Shown: positions 1 to 11,045 of the stretch, piece after piece
How the letters are laid out: every line of letters starts with the position of its first letter
Numbering within the stretch: position 1 is the stretch's first letter
Assembly: GCA_932521025.1 (NCBI GenBank)
Contig: OW051470.1
Coordinates: forward strand, 3,954,501-4,018,500
Origin: Oscheius onirici
Taxonomy: Eukaryota > Nematoda > Chromadorea > Rhabditida > Rhabditidae
DNA: 64,000 nucleotides
Direction of reading: 5' to 3'
Notes under the pieces: generated by a model
The model's database searches: none
The model's input: only the letters and a program-made list of their open reading frames with translations
What the model was told of the DNA's origin: nothing
Translations under genes and position numbers: made by a program

Positions 1-578
1 GCGTCGCTCGGTGCCGGCGCATGGTTTTTGGTAAACGAAGGGCAGAGGATGATTTTCTCCAGTATTTCTGAACTGGCAATGAATAAGGAGTGAAAAGAAA
101 TCGTCATGTAGACATTATTGAAATAGATCTGCTATATAAGATCCCAATCACATCCTTTGAGGTCCCACTTTGAAAACATTTCGTAATATTTTTGAAGGGG
201 CGTGGTCATATTGTCATGCGCCTTCAGTTATTGGCAGTTTGTCTACCCCAGCTCTCCCATTTCAGTTTTTTGGGGTTCGAAACGTAGAAGACAAATTGAG
301 AAAACTTTTCAGACAGAGTTTCTTTTGTTGGGTAAACATTCGATTTGTTAACCAAATTCGATAAAAGTCAAAATCGATAAAAGTGAAAAAAAAGTAGGAT
401 GTGAAGCGTGAGAAAAACAAAGCTGTTGACGAAATGTGACAAAAAACATTTTCCCGCCTTTTGTTTTCTGATTTTTTTTAATTGTTTTCACTTATGGATA
501 CTTTCTGAAACTCCTCGTGAGAAGTAGATTTCTCTTCAACCTTGATAAACATGCTCTTCAATCTGTGTATTCAGATTT

Positions 579-3500
579 ATGGATGATTTGCTGTCAGCAG
601 CTCTATCCGAATCTGGACTTGGCGAATTGCTGACATCAGACTGCAACGACTTTAACGAGTCTGTGGGGTTCGTTTATTCACCGTTTTCTTCGAAATCTGT
701 TCATTTACAGCGGAACTGATACATCCGATGTAGGAACATCACCAAATGTTTCGCAAAGAACGAATGAAAAGTATTCCCCGTCAGAATGTTCAACCCCTGC
801 TGGTTCATCCAAAATCGTCGGGTCCGAGAGGAATAATAATACAGGTTTTGTCAATTTGCCCACTAAAATGTTTGACACCCAGGAAGTCCACAATGTAGTC
901 AACTACCGACTGTTAGTAGTGCTCCAGTCATTCGACCGGGAAGCAGAGTACCTTCCAGACAAGGAACGCCTTCGATTCATCCTCCGGAGGGTGGTTTCAC
1001 CGGGCAAACTCTAATTCGACGAACCATAAACACTCCGAATGGTCCTCAGATACAGCTTCTTCGACCTTTCACGGATGTAAGATTTTTTTTTGTCTAAGAA
1101 TGAATTTTTCAGGATAATGGAGAAACACGCTATCGTCTCGTTAAGTCCCAAACGCCGAGCACAGCTCGTGGAGGAAATGCAGGAAATGTACCAAAAGCAG
1201 TGATTGTCAGGCAAAACACTCCCACCGGTGCGTTTATCGTTTTTTAAGCTCTATTGAACGTTTAGGTCCACGGTACGTGAGACAAGTTTTACCGCCTGGT
1301 GCTGAAATTCGTACATCAACATCGCCTGGAGGTACAGTAACCAGAAAGATTGTCACCAGAAAGGCTGTAAATGTTTCAAATGGGCAACAAAGGCTAGTTC
1401 ATAACGTAAATGTAATATAAAACTATTTTTAGACCGATTTCAAGTAATTCTTTCAATGGCCAAAGTCGACCGTTTGTCTCAAATCGAGGTCAGCCTCCTC
1501 GACGTATGGTTGAACGAGCGCCTACCATCAGAAGAGTCTATACTCGTCCACCCGTCTATCGGGGAGTCAGTCGTCCGATGATCTCGTTGGAACGCCAAGC
1601 TTCTCGTCCACAGAGTAACTTTGTTGTTATTGTTGTTCAAGCTTCATATTTCCAGCTCCTCTCCAATCCCGACCGGGCTCAGGATTCTCGGACTACTCTC
1701 CTGTTCCTTCTCCCAGTTTCGTCATGAGAACACCTTTGACCGGAATAAGTGGAAGCAGTCCAGCATTGAGCCACATGCAGTCGTTCGATTTCAGCGATTC
1801 TCCGAGGGGTTCCAAGTCTTATTTCAGCCAATTGGTAACCTGAATTACTCTTAAAAAATATAAAATTCTAGAGTCCTCAACCGAAACAGCTCCAGCAGCT
1901 GACTTTGAAAGAATCGTTCAATCGACGACCGTCACAGCCACAACTTCATCGTTTCAGCAGTAACGACTCCTTTGACAAACAAACCTCTCTAAAACCAAAA
2001 GTTAGTTTTTCTCTATTCATTCATGTATTTTTTTTTAAATTTAGGATGAAAAACCGCTCTCTATCGCTCCGACAAAATCGTTGAAAGCCAAAGAAGAAAT
2101 GAAACAGGCTATGCAGACGGCGAAAGAACGTCGTTTGGACGATGATGAAGACGAGAACCTGGGCTATGCTGAAACGTACTCCGACTATCGACCAGCGAAG
2201 CTTCGATCTGGACTTGCTCATCCTGACAGTGTGGTCGAAACGGCTTCTCTCAGCAGTGTTGCTCCTCCCGACGTCGTTTACCAAGTTTCGATGCCCGAAT
2301 TTGTAAGTTTATTCAATGTTCAATGTCTCGGAGATTGGTATGCAAATTTTAATCTATTTTTAGCTGATCGACACCGGCGCGATCTCCGCGTTACAACTGG
2401 AAGCTGTAATTTATGCCTGTCAGGCCCACGACAAGAGATTACCTAGTGGAGAAAGAACTGGATATTTGATAGGTACTGAGTTTTTGTTCATTCGTAATTT
2501 TTTTCAGGAGATGGAGCAGGAGTCGGTAAAGGAAGAACTGTGGCTTGTATCATCTTCGAGAACTATCTGCTGGGCAGAAAACGGTCAATCTGGTTGTCTG
2601 TCTCTTCTGACTTGAAATTTGATTCCGAGCGTGATCTCAGAGATATTGGAGCAGGAAGAATCAAGGTTTTTCTTAAATATTTTTTTTATTTCATTCTCTT
2701 TTCAGGTCCACGCACTGAACAAGTTAAAATATGCTAAAATCAACGGCTCCGAAAATGGTTTTGTGAAAAAGGGCTGTATTTTTGCCACATATTCTTCCCT
2801 GATTGGCGAATGTCGTACAGCAAGCAAGAAATACAGGAGCCGGTTAAATCAACTGGTTCAGTGGTTCGGAGTCGTTAGTTGTTAACATTTTTACTGACAA
2901 AATAATATTGCAGGAGTACGATGGTGTGATCATCTTCGATGAATGTCATAGAGCTAAAAATTTGGTTCCTGGGACCGGTGGGAAGCCAACAAAGACAGGG
3001 AAACTCGTGCTTGAGCTGCAGAAGAAACTCCCAAATTCAAGAATTGTCTACGCCTCTGCCACGGGAGCCACAGAGCCTCGTAACATGGCCTATATGACTC
3101 GACTCGGGCTCTGGGGAGAAGGACAGGCCTTTCCGAACTTCAGTGACTTCATTAACGCCGTAGAAAGACGAGGCGTTGGAGCGATGGAAATTGTAGCCAT
3201 GGACATGAAACAGCGTGGACTTTATCTGGCTAGACAACTCTCTTTCCGAGGAGTTTCGTTCCGTGTCGAAGAAGTTACGCTTTCCGACGATTTCATTAAA
3301 GTCTATGACGAGTCTGTCAAGCTCTGGATGGAATGTCGTCGTCAGTTCCAGGTTTTTCATTCATTTATTGCTAACAAACCATTGTTTTAGGTCATTCTTA
3401 GCACCATGTCTGACGCTGAAAGAGCTTCGTGCAAACATATTTGGGGACAGTTCTGGGCTGCTCATCAGCGCTTCTTCAAGTATCTTTGCATCGGAGCCAA

Positions 3501-6500
3501 AGTTTGTTTTAACGAGTAAATTGTTTATCATAAATTCCAGGTTGATGCCTGTGTTCGAATGACTCGTGAAGCTATCAAAACCAACAAATGTGCCGTCATC
3601 GGTCTTCAATCTACAGGAGAATCGAGAACCAACGAAGTCCTCGAAGAATCGGGCGGAGAACTCACCGAGTTTGTCTCAACTGCAAAGTAAGTCTAATTTT
3701 TACGTAACCTCAATAAAAATTGTTTCAGAGCTGTGCTGCAAGGTCTGATTGAAAAACATTTTCCTCTCGAACGCGGAAATTGCGTCGACGTCTTTCGCGA
3801 TTTCGATCGAATGTTTGACGACTCTGACCGTCCAAAGAAACGAAGTTTGTCCATATTTTTTTATCCTAAAAGAATTCATTTCCAGAAGTCGCAAGTAATC
3901 CATACGGATTTGACGTTCTGGACGAACTGGGTCTCAGTCGTCCCTCAAAGTCACAGGAGACGAAACGCGGTCGTTTTGACAACGATTCTGTTGACGATGA
4001 AAGTGAGGAAGACGAAGAGGAGGACGAAGATGATGACGACGTCTCCGATAGCGATACCGATGCAGAAGTCAAACTCGGTATTGATTTACTTTGTAAAAAA
4101 AATTTTTTGTGACAGGTGACGAGGACGACTGGTTCAAAGCTATTTTGGCCGAAGCAGCTTCGTCGAGTGACTCTGATAATAACGATGATGACGACGACGA
4201 AGATGAGGAGAGTGGCGACGACAGTGGAGACGATAAAAAGGCCAATGGCAATAGCGAAGACGAGGAAGAAGAGTTCAATCCATTCTTCTATGACTTTTCC
4301 AAGGGAGACCCTTATATCAAGCGAGCCAAGGCGGATAACGGGAAGAAGAAGAAAAAGATGGTATCCATTTGTAAAATTTTGCTACATTTCTTTAGAAAAC
4401 AGATGAGGAGCTGGTAGAAGAGCGTCGACAGCGTCGCATTCGGAAGAAACGAAAGAAGAGGAAGATTATCAAGGAGCAGAGAAAAGCTGAAAGGAAGAAA
4501 CAGAAGAGAGAGCTACAGACTCAGGCTATGCAGAACACTGCCGTCGCATTTATCACCTCGTCACGTCTCATAGACGGATTTGACATAAATCCGAAAATCG
4601 TAAAGGTAATTTTACTTGTCGAAATTAGTGCTCAACACGTGGAAGAGATGAGTAAACAAAGATATTTTCAGGCTGAACTGCTTGCTGCTGTCGAACGTCT
4701 CGGACCTCAGCTTCCAGTCAACACTCTGGATCAGCTCATAGACGAATTGGGAGGACCCGAATTCGTGGCAGAGATGACGGGCCGAAAAGGAAGAATTGTT
4801 ACTCGTCCCAATGGTGATGTAGAGTACGAGCCCCGAAGTGCCGGCGTGGACGTTCCGCTCGAATTGATGAACATGGACGAGAAGGACAAGTTCATGAAGG
4901 GCGAAAAACTCGTTGCCGTCATCTCGGAAGCAGCCAGTAGTGGAATTTCCCTGCAATCGGACAGACGAGCCCAGAACCAAAGAAGACGCGTTCATATAAC
5001 GCTGGAACTTCCGTGGTCTGCTGACAAAGCCATTCAACAATTCGGTAAACAAATTTATTATCGGTTAAACTTGTTATTTTAGGAAGAACCCATCGTTCCA
5101 ATCAAGTTAGTGCTCCCGAATACGTCTTTCTGATTTCTGAGTTGGCTGGAGAAAAGAGGTACGCTTTTCAAAAGGTTTCTAATACAACGATATATTTAGA
5201 TTCGCTTCGATCGTTGCGAAAAGACTCGAATCCCTTGGTGCTCTGACCCATGGAGATCGTCGCGCCACGGAAACTCGTGATCTTTCCCAATTTAATATGG
5301 ATACGAAATACGGTCGAGCTGCTCTGGATGTTCTTCTCAAGTCGGTCATTGGAACACTCACACCACCACTCATTGCTCCGCCAAAAGACTACAAACCAGG
5401 AGACTTCTTTGCAGGTACATCTTGACCAGTTTGTCTTATTTTGCTAAAATTAGACATGAGACTGTACATGGAAGGCGTTGGTCTGCTCTCTCGAATGGAC
5501 AACGGACAATATACGATCGAGAGAGAAGGAGGCATGATAGCCAAGTTCCTCAATCGAATCCTCGGACTTCCCGTCCATGCTCAAAACTCTCTCTTCCAAT
5601 ACTTCACGGAAATTGTCAACGAACTCATCGCGCAAGCGAAACACGACGGAACTTACGATATGGGAATCATGGGTTGGTTTTGGCGTAAAATGTTTCTATT
5701 TCGTCTAAGATCTCGGTACGGGTGGTGATGAGGTGCGCAAACAAGAAACGAGGATTTTCCTCGGAAGAGCTGAAAAAGGCAGCTATCGTGTCGAGATCAA
5801 CAAAATCGGTGTCGATCGAGGTGTGCCTTGGGAAGACGCCTTCGCCATCTATCAACAACACAATTCTGGCGAAGACGGTTTCTACGTATCTTCTCCTCCT
5901 CACAGTATCAGGAAAATTGTCTCTCTCGTCTATGGAATTGGAAAACGTCGACTGGACACTGGTGACAGGTATTTTTGAAGCAAAATGCAAACAAAAGACT
6001 AAATAGACTTTACGCACTCACTCGACCGGCAACAGGTCGTTCGCCTAAAATGGAGACGTTTGCCGATTTGTCAAAGCGATTCAAAAAGGTCTCACCGGAA
6101 GAGGCGGAAACCCTTTGGAAAACACAGTTTGAAAGTGAGTTATTTTCTCCAAAACTATTCCTTAAATTACCTATGAAAAGTAAAATCATGATTCAGGCGC
6201 AGCGAAAATGTGTCAACACAGTTTCGTCTACGGACGATGTAGAAACGAGGAAAATCACAAGTACTGCGAGGTCGGCAGAAGTACTCGAACGTATTTTGTC
6301 CTTTCTGGGTCGGTCTTGTCCGTATGGCCAGTGGTCGAGCAAGTCCTCAACGATCGGGACACTCGCGGCAGTCGAATACAGGTTATCCGAATCAGAACCA
6401 CGAATCAGGATCAAGAACAAAAGATTGTCGGTCAGTTTGCTCTCTGCTAGGCCTTTATAACTATCCGTTCAGGTCTTTTGGTCCTTCCTCAGTTTGTTCG

Positions 6501-6618
6501 TCATCTCGTCCAGAGACTGGAAGAGCATTGCGGTCGTTCATTTGTGGAAACGAAGAAGGCGCCTGTCCCTCCACCTCGCCTGATGAAAAAGGAAGAAATT
6601 CTTGAATCGCTCGATTAG
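579..6618 (+). CDS. SBNO: Strawberry notch (SBNO) family helicase-like protein
   Basis: A multi-exon gene for a nuclear DExD/H-box helicase-like transcription co-regulator of the strawberry notch family. A Walker A-like [11 protein letters not shown] lies near 2510-2545, followed by the family stretch ENYLLGRKR. The motif II equivalent, [11 protein letters not shown], is at about 2928-2960, and [20 protein letters not shown] is at 3047-3106. The motif VI equivalent, [10 protein letters not shown], is split by an intron near 5035-5107. An acidic D/E-rich tract (3990-4275) and a Lys/Arg-rich tract (4340-4515) separate the two helicase halves. The ATG at 579 lies 4 nt after a TTCAG acceptor, which suggests trans-splicing. 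The stop is TAG at 6616-6618. Introns are mostly 35-42 nt. The family assignment is secure; exact exon edges are inferred. It converges on the protease gene downstream. Confidence 0.93.
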
Positions 6619-6737
6619 AGCACTGTTATCCCAAGACTTTTTTTTCGGTCAAACTCGGGTAGTTTTTTTACATTGTTAGATTATTAAATTCTATGTTCTT
6701 TCTGAAACGCACTTTATTCGCAGTCTCGCTATGTAAG

Positions 6738-8432
6738 TTAGTTGGTATGGTGAGCCAGAGCAAAACCTAAAAGTAATTTTAGAGATAAATGTAAAAGAGC
6801 TACCAATTCGTCCGGATCCCATGTCGTAAACCTGAAAGATATATTATAACTCGTTGCATATTTGTACAAACATACGTTGCAATACGCCCGAATGAAGGGG
6901 TCCCCAAGTATCCATGTTGGCCCGAAGCCTTGCCCGTAGAATTTGAACATTCCCTGCAAAAAGCTCAAATCACTAGAAGTAAAGAAAGATTACGAGATAG
7001 CAGTTTCCATTGAGATTGACCACGTACTGCTTGGGACCGATCGTATAAGGCTTTCCACCGATTGTGAGAACCATGGGAGGTGGAGTGGAGCCGCAGTCGA
7101 TCTGGTACTGAAAGACACTTCTTTTTATCGAAAGGAGAACTAAACTCACAGCTCCCTGTTCCCAATCATAGACGCCATTGACTAGAGTAGCGATGCTCTG
7201 GACAACAGCCGAAGGAGCTCCAATGAAGGATGTTCCAGTGTCCGAGATGACCTGCCAGCTGTAAGTCTTGGAGAAACTGCCCATGGTAATGGAGGTCATG
7301 GTGAACTGCCAGTACGTCTCGCTCGTGAGAGGAACATAATTCACAAGAGCATCACAGTTCTGGTTGTCAATTGCTCCGTAAGTGAACACACCGCCGGAGG
7401 TATTCTGAACTGCTCCCTTTCTTAAAAGTTTGTTCGGTTTTGGAACTCTGAATAAAACTACTCGTCCAGATAGACAGTGAAGACGGGCTTGTCCAATTGA
7501 TTCTTGACGTTGAAGAGAAGGGGAGTTACTTTGAAGGCGGATAACATAGGCCACCCCAATCCAAATATGCCGATAATGTTAGATATTGTCAGAACAAGAT
7601 TTCTTACCATCGTAAGGCTGTCCCTGGAAGAAGTCGGCGATCGAAGTGGCTTCTCCGAATGTTTGAAGATAACAAATTCCTGTCTTGTCCAGCTGAATCT
7701 CTTCACATTCTACGAACACTTGATCGAACTCACACAAACGTTGTCACTTCCGAGGAAACCTCTGGCACTTCCAGTTCCGTAGGCGATGGTGAACTTGGTG
7801 CCTATTCCTATGTAGGTTGTAGAGGCTGTGCTGTTGAAACGGTGCTTGTAGTCACAGGGATCCTGAAACTCTCTCATCTCTTTCCGAATAGGTCAAACCT
7901 CTCCGAACAATTTGGATTCGTGAGAGACGAGTTTCGGAGACATGGCCGAACAGCAGCTTCCACTGCAGAAGTCCCCACAATCCCAACTCTGGAGACTGAA
8001 AACAGATTTTATACAGGAAAAGAAATGAAAACTGACTGAGCACAGTAGTCATTACAGCCCATTTTTCCACCACACGTCATATCCGGAACCCAGAAGTCGG
8101 AAGATCCAGTATCGAGAATGACCTCAAACTTCTGGGGAGGAGTTCCGACGTAGACAACTCCGATGTACTCCGTCTTAAACAGCTATAGTTCCCTAGTTTT
8201 GGCCTAAACAAACATCCCAATAGTCGTATCCAGTCTGCTGACCAACTGTCCTCTGGTGTGTTCTGGCTCGGAGTTGCTCGATTTTTCCCTGCAACCAATA
8301 GACTGGGAATAAATAAATAACTACCTCTCTCGTGAGTTTCTCCCTGATGGATTCGATCCGTTTCAACGGCATCCTGCCGGCAAGGGCACATGATGTAGCC
8401 ACTAGGGCCAGAAGCACAAGGACTCGAAGCAT
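6738..8432 (-). CDS. Pepsin-like aspartic protease (A1), secreted
   Basis: An endopeptidase of the pepsin/cathepsin D family. The product starts with a hydrophobic signal peptide ([19 protein letters not shown]), followed by a propeptide-like basic stretch. The first catalytic motif is [14 protein letters not shown] (about 8090-8140), and the second is [11 protein letters not shown] (about 7215-7250). The C-terminal [17 protein letters not shown] is near 6890-6935. A Cys-rich loop after the first motif ([15 protein letters not shown]) is typical of extended nematode aspartic proteases. I chose the inner Met at 8432 because it begins the signal peptide; the longer in-frame upstream Met gives an unlikely hydrophilic leader. 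The likely role is digestive or lysosomal proteolysis. The stop is 120 bp from the stop of the convergent strawberry notch gene. Confidence 0.92.
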
Positions 8433-10314
8433 AGCTGTCGAGTGAATTTGCTTTATCTTTTTCGTTCTAAGCCGATTTGAAGAGTTTCTTGCTTGATCTT
8501 TTTGTTGGCACGATAAACATGCAGCCATGGTGTCTTAGTTGTAAGAACGGTTCATTGTTTGAACTTTTGCCGTGATCTGAATGCTTCAAGAACATTCAAA
8601 GTGGCCGATGTCCTGCTTTTTCTTCCCAAAACAACCCGTTCCAAGGGTCCTACTGCTATCTTTCCTTTAGGCAATAAGAACTTAATCTACTTAGAAGGGG
8701 ATATGTACCAGTGATAAGTCGAGAAAGATTGTCAAATAAAAACGCGATATTTTGAGCAGAATCTGCAAGAGGGAGTGGAAGAGTATTTCGTTTTTCTGAG
8801 GTTATGGCTATGTCGTAACATAAGATCTATCTGATCCAAAATAAGTTCTAACCTGACAATATGGTCAGAGAAACTTTCAAAAGCAGTATAGTTCCCTACT
8901 CCTGTTTTGTAAGGTCGTTCTAGTCCGATCATCATCTGCGAATCACGAAAGCTGATTCCACCGGGGTGGGGTCCTATATAGGAATCCAGATGTGAAGATA
9001 GAATACCGGTGCGACTTTGAAGTTTCCAAGCCAAATGATAGTACTGTTACCATCCAAAAATTCTACGGTTTTGCCTCGGTTTCAAAATCTTACTTCTTTT
9101 TTTTGGACGGAAGCCAAACTAGGCGCTTACTGCAGCAATAGGATTTGCTGATCTAAAAGAAATGAATATTTGCTACATACGGTTTTTTCCGTTTAGCAAA
9201 TGACATCATTAAAATCAGTTCTGAAAAAATCTGCATCACGGATGTTCTTTGAGGTTATCAGTTGACAATAGTAGAACAGCCCGCGGGGAGAGCTACTCTC
9301 TCATTGTGAAATCCTGCCACATTTGTTCGGGTCATTCCTAGAATCAGAAACGCTAGAAAAACAAAAAAAACTGAAAATTTGGAATCCCTTATTTTTTTAG
9401 AAAATCCCCTTTTTTTTAGAACTTTTATGATTCCACATTCGTTGTGCTTAAAAACAAAATCCGTAATTTACAAGTTTCCAAAAGCGCGCCTCCGACTTAT
9501 GTCAGACTTGTCAAGACTAAAACTCTAAGCGAGTAGCCATTGAAGTATTCTAGCTCGACGTCGTCTGCTGTGCTGATGGCTGCCACTTCTCTCTACCAGA
9601 GCACGTCTCCTTCATCAGGTCGGGTGTTTCTACTTGTGTCCCTTCCGACAGTACAGTTACACTAGACATTGACAGTTGGTAGTTACGAACAATAGCGCCA
9701 CAGTTCTTTTGCGTTCTTTTGAGAAAAGAGACGGCAATGTGACAGTCAGTTGTGAATCCGCCACAACTGTCAGCCTTCGAGAGAAGGTGTCATGCTCGGT
9801 TTTCCCTGGTTCTTTGGGCACCTCCTTGAATCCACAGCGGTGTTTGGTATAGTTCTTGGAGACCTTTGGAACTTTAAAGGGAGGACTGACAGTTCTCTCT
9901 CGCGCTCAATCTTCTGAGTTATTCAAAGGCATGTAGTTTTTCTACCTATTTGCTATTTTATTTTCAGGAATCGGACTGATTGTGTAAAGATTAAACAACT
10001 GCAACGAGGAATAGAGAATGTTACTGGTAGCTGGAATTCAACGGAATCGAGTGCTTGTCGACATTGAGCGAAAACTGTTTCGGAGCAAAGCAGCCTATCA
10101 GGATGTCGCGAGACAAATTTCGAGGAATCGGAAATTTGGGCTGGGCAGTTCAGTTCAGTTGGCAACAGCGACTATCGTCTACTACTGACGTGTCTCAGAT
10201 AGCTGAGATAACGTATAACAGGTCAGTGATGTTTTAGACTGCAGGCGTAAAAGCCCTGTATGTCACTCTGTGTTTCTGTATTGTTTATTGCTGATAACTG
10301 CGGTCAGTCTCGCC
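8433..10314. other. Intergenic region with a dispersed repeat, no confident gene
   Basis: This is the divergent upstream region of the protease (-) and the secreted-protein gene (+). An open frame on the minus strand at 8732-9034 (100 codons) has no recognisable domain or supporting splice context, and I do not call it. About 9505-9916 is a repeat copy described separately. The rest shows no gene that I can support. Confidence 0.6.
9505..9916 (-). repeat. Dispersed repeat family R1, copy A
   Basis: About 400 bp that reappears in inverted orientation at 38480-38885 and, less completely, at 18870-19175. Shared blocks include AGAACTATACCAAACACCG, GTTGTGGCGGATTCAC and CTACTCGCTT, in the same order in copies A and B. 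No long open frame is shared between copies, so it is probably a non-autonomous mobile element or an old retroposed sequence. Terminal repeats were not identified. Confidence 0.75.
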
Positions 10315-11019
10315 ATGCTTCGTTATCTCCTTCTTCTGCTCCCCGTTGTCGGTCAGTCCAGATCCTTCTTCTCAATAAACACACAATAGACACTCTTCTC
10401 AATGGCACAATTGGCAACTGTGACCTTTCTACGCCGCCTACTTCTTGGCTGACAACCTCAGCCATCGGAATTCTAGACTGGGCGACGGCAGGAGTCAACC
10501 CAGATGGACCGAATTTTTGTCTACAGGTAGTGTCCATCTGACAATTATGACCACAATTTCAGGGCAACAAAACAGAAGAATATGTTCAAGTTGCCTATCA
10601 CATAAATCTGTCGTCATCTGCAGAGAGAAAGGAACATACTCTTTCTGCTGAAAACCGTAAGTCACTGATTTCAATACGTTACAAGAAGCTGTTCAGCCAA
10701 CAATGCCTGTGTGAACAAAGACACTCGTATCCGGTACTGTATTCCATTCTGCGGAGAGGATCTACAGGAACCAGTCATCAATGCGGCTCTTCAGTCTGGA
10801 CAGACATGGGTTGTAGCTGATTTGATCGAGAAGGAAGTCAATGATCCTAACTGGGCAATTACCGTGATGGCTGTCGACTACAACAATCCCATCACTCATC
10901 TAAACATTTCCAGTTTCCTCGACCCTACAGTCTGGTGCTCAGTCTATATTGGAATCCATCCAAAACTGGGCTTCCCCTACTTATTCGAGATCCAATTGGG
11001 CAATGTTATTCCTCAATAA
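10315..11019 (+). CDS. Secreted protein of unknown family
   Basis: Four exons join in one frame to about 200 residues. The Met at 10315 begins a signal peptide (MLRYLLLLLPVV). Introns of about 36-41 nt end at ACAATAG, ATTTCAG and GTTCAG. The mature part has a handful of cysteines (NCDL, NFCLQ, ACVN, RYCIPFC, VWCSV), several N-glycosylation sequons (NGTI, NKTE, NLSS, NISS) and a Trp-rich TSAIGILDWATAGVNPDGPN segment. I do not recognise the family. The stop codon TAA is part of an AATAAA that could be the polyadenylation signal, and the stop lies 26 bp from the stop of the convergent receptor gene. The gene structure is well supported by phase continuity; the function is unknown. Confidence 0.72.
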
Positions 11020-11045
11020 ACTTTATGCAGAGAACCCGAACAGAT

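Noticed and set aside
1..90. Possible exon on the minus strand leaving the left edge (frame through ENHPLPFVYQK after a GTTCAG acceptor)
   Set aside because: Only about 80 bp are visible, two frames are open, and no family match can be made; upstream sequence on that strand shows no clear partner exon.
3990..4275. Acidic frames on several strands suggestive of separate proteins
   Set aside because: They are shadows of the D/E-rich linker of strawberry notch, as poly-Asp/Glu and poly-Ser arise on opposite strands.
8732..9034. 100-codon frame on the minus strand
   Set aside because: No domain, no splice or trans-splice site at its start, and composition like the surrounding non-coding DNA.
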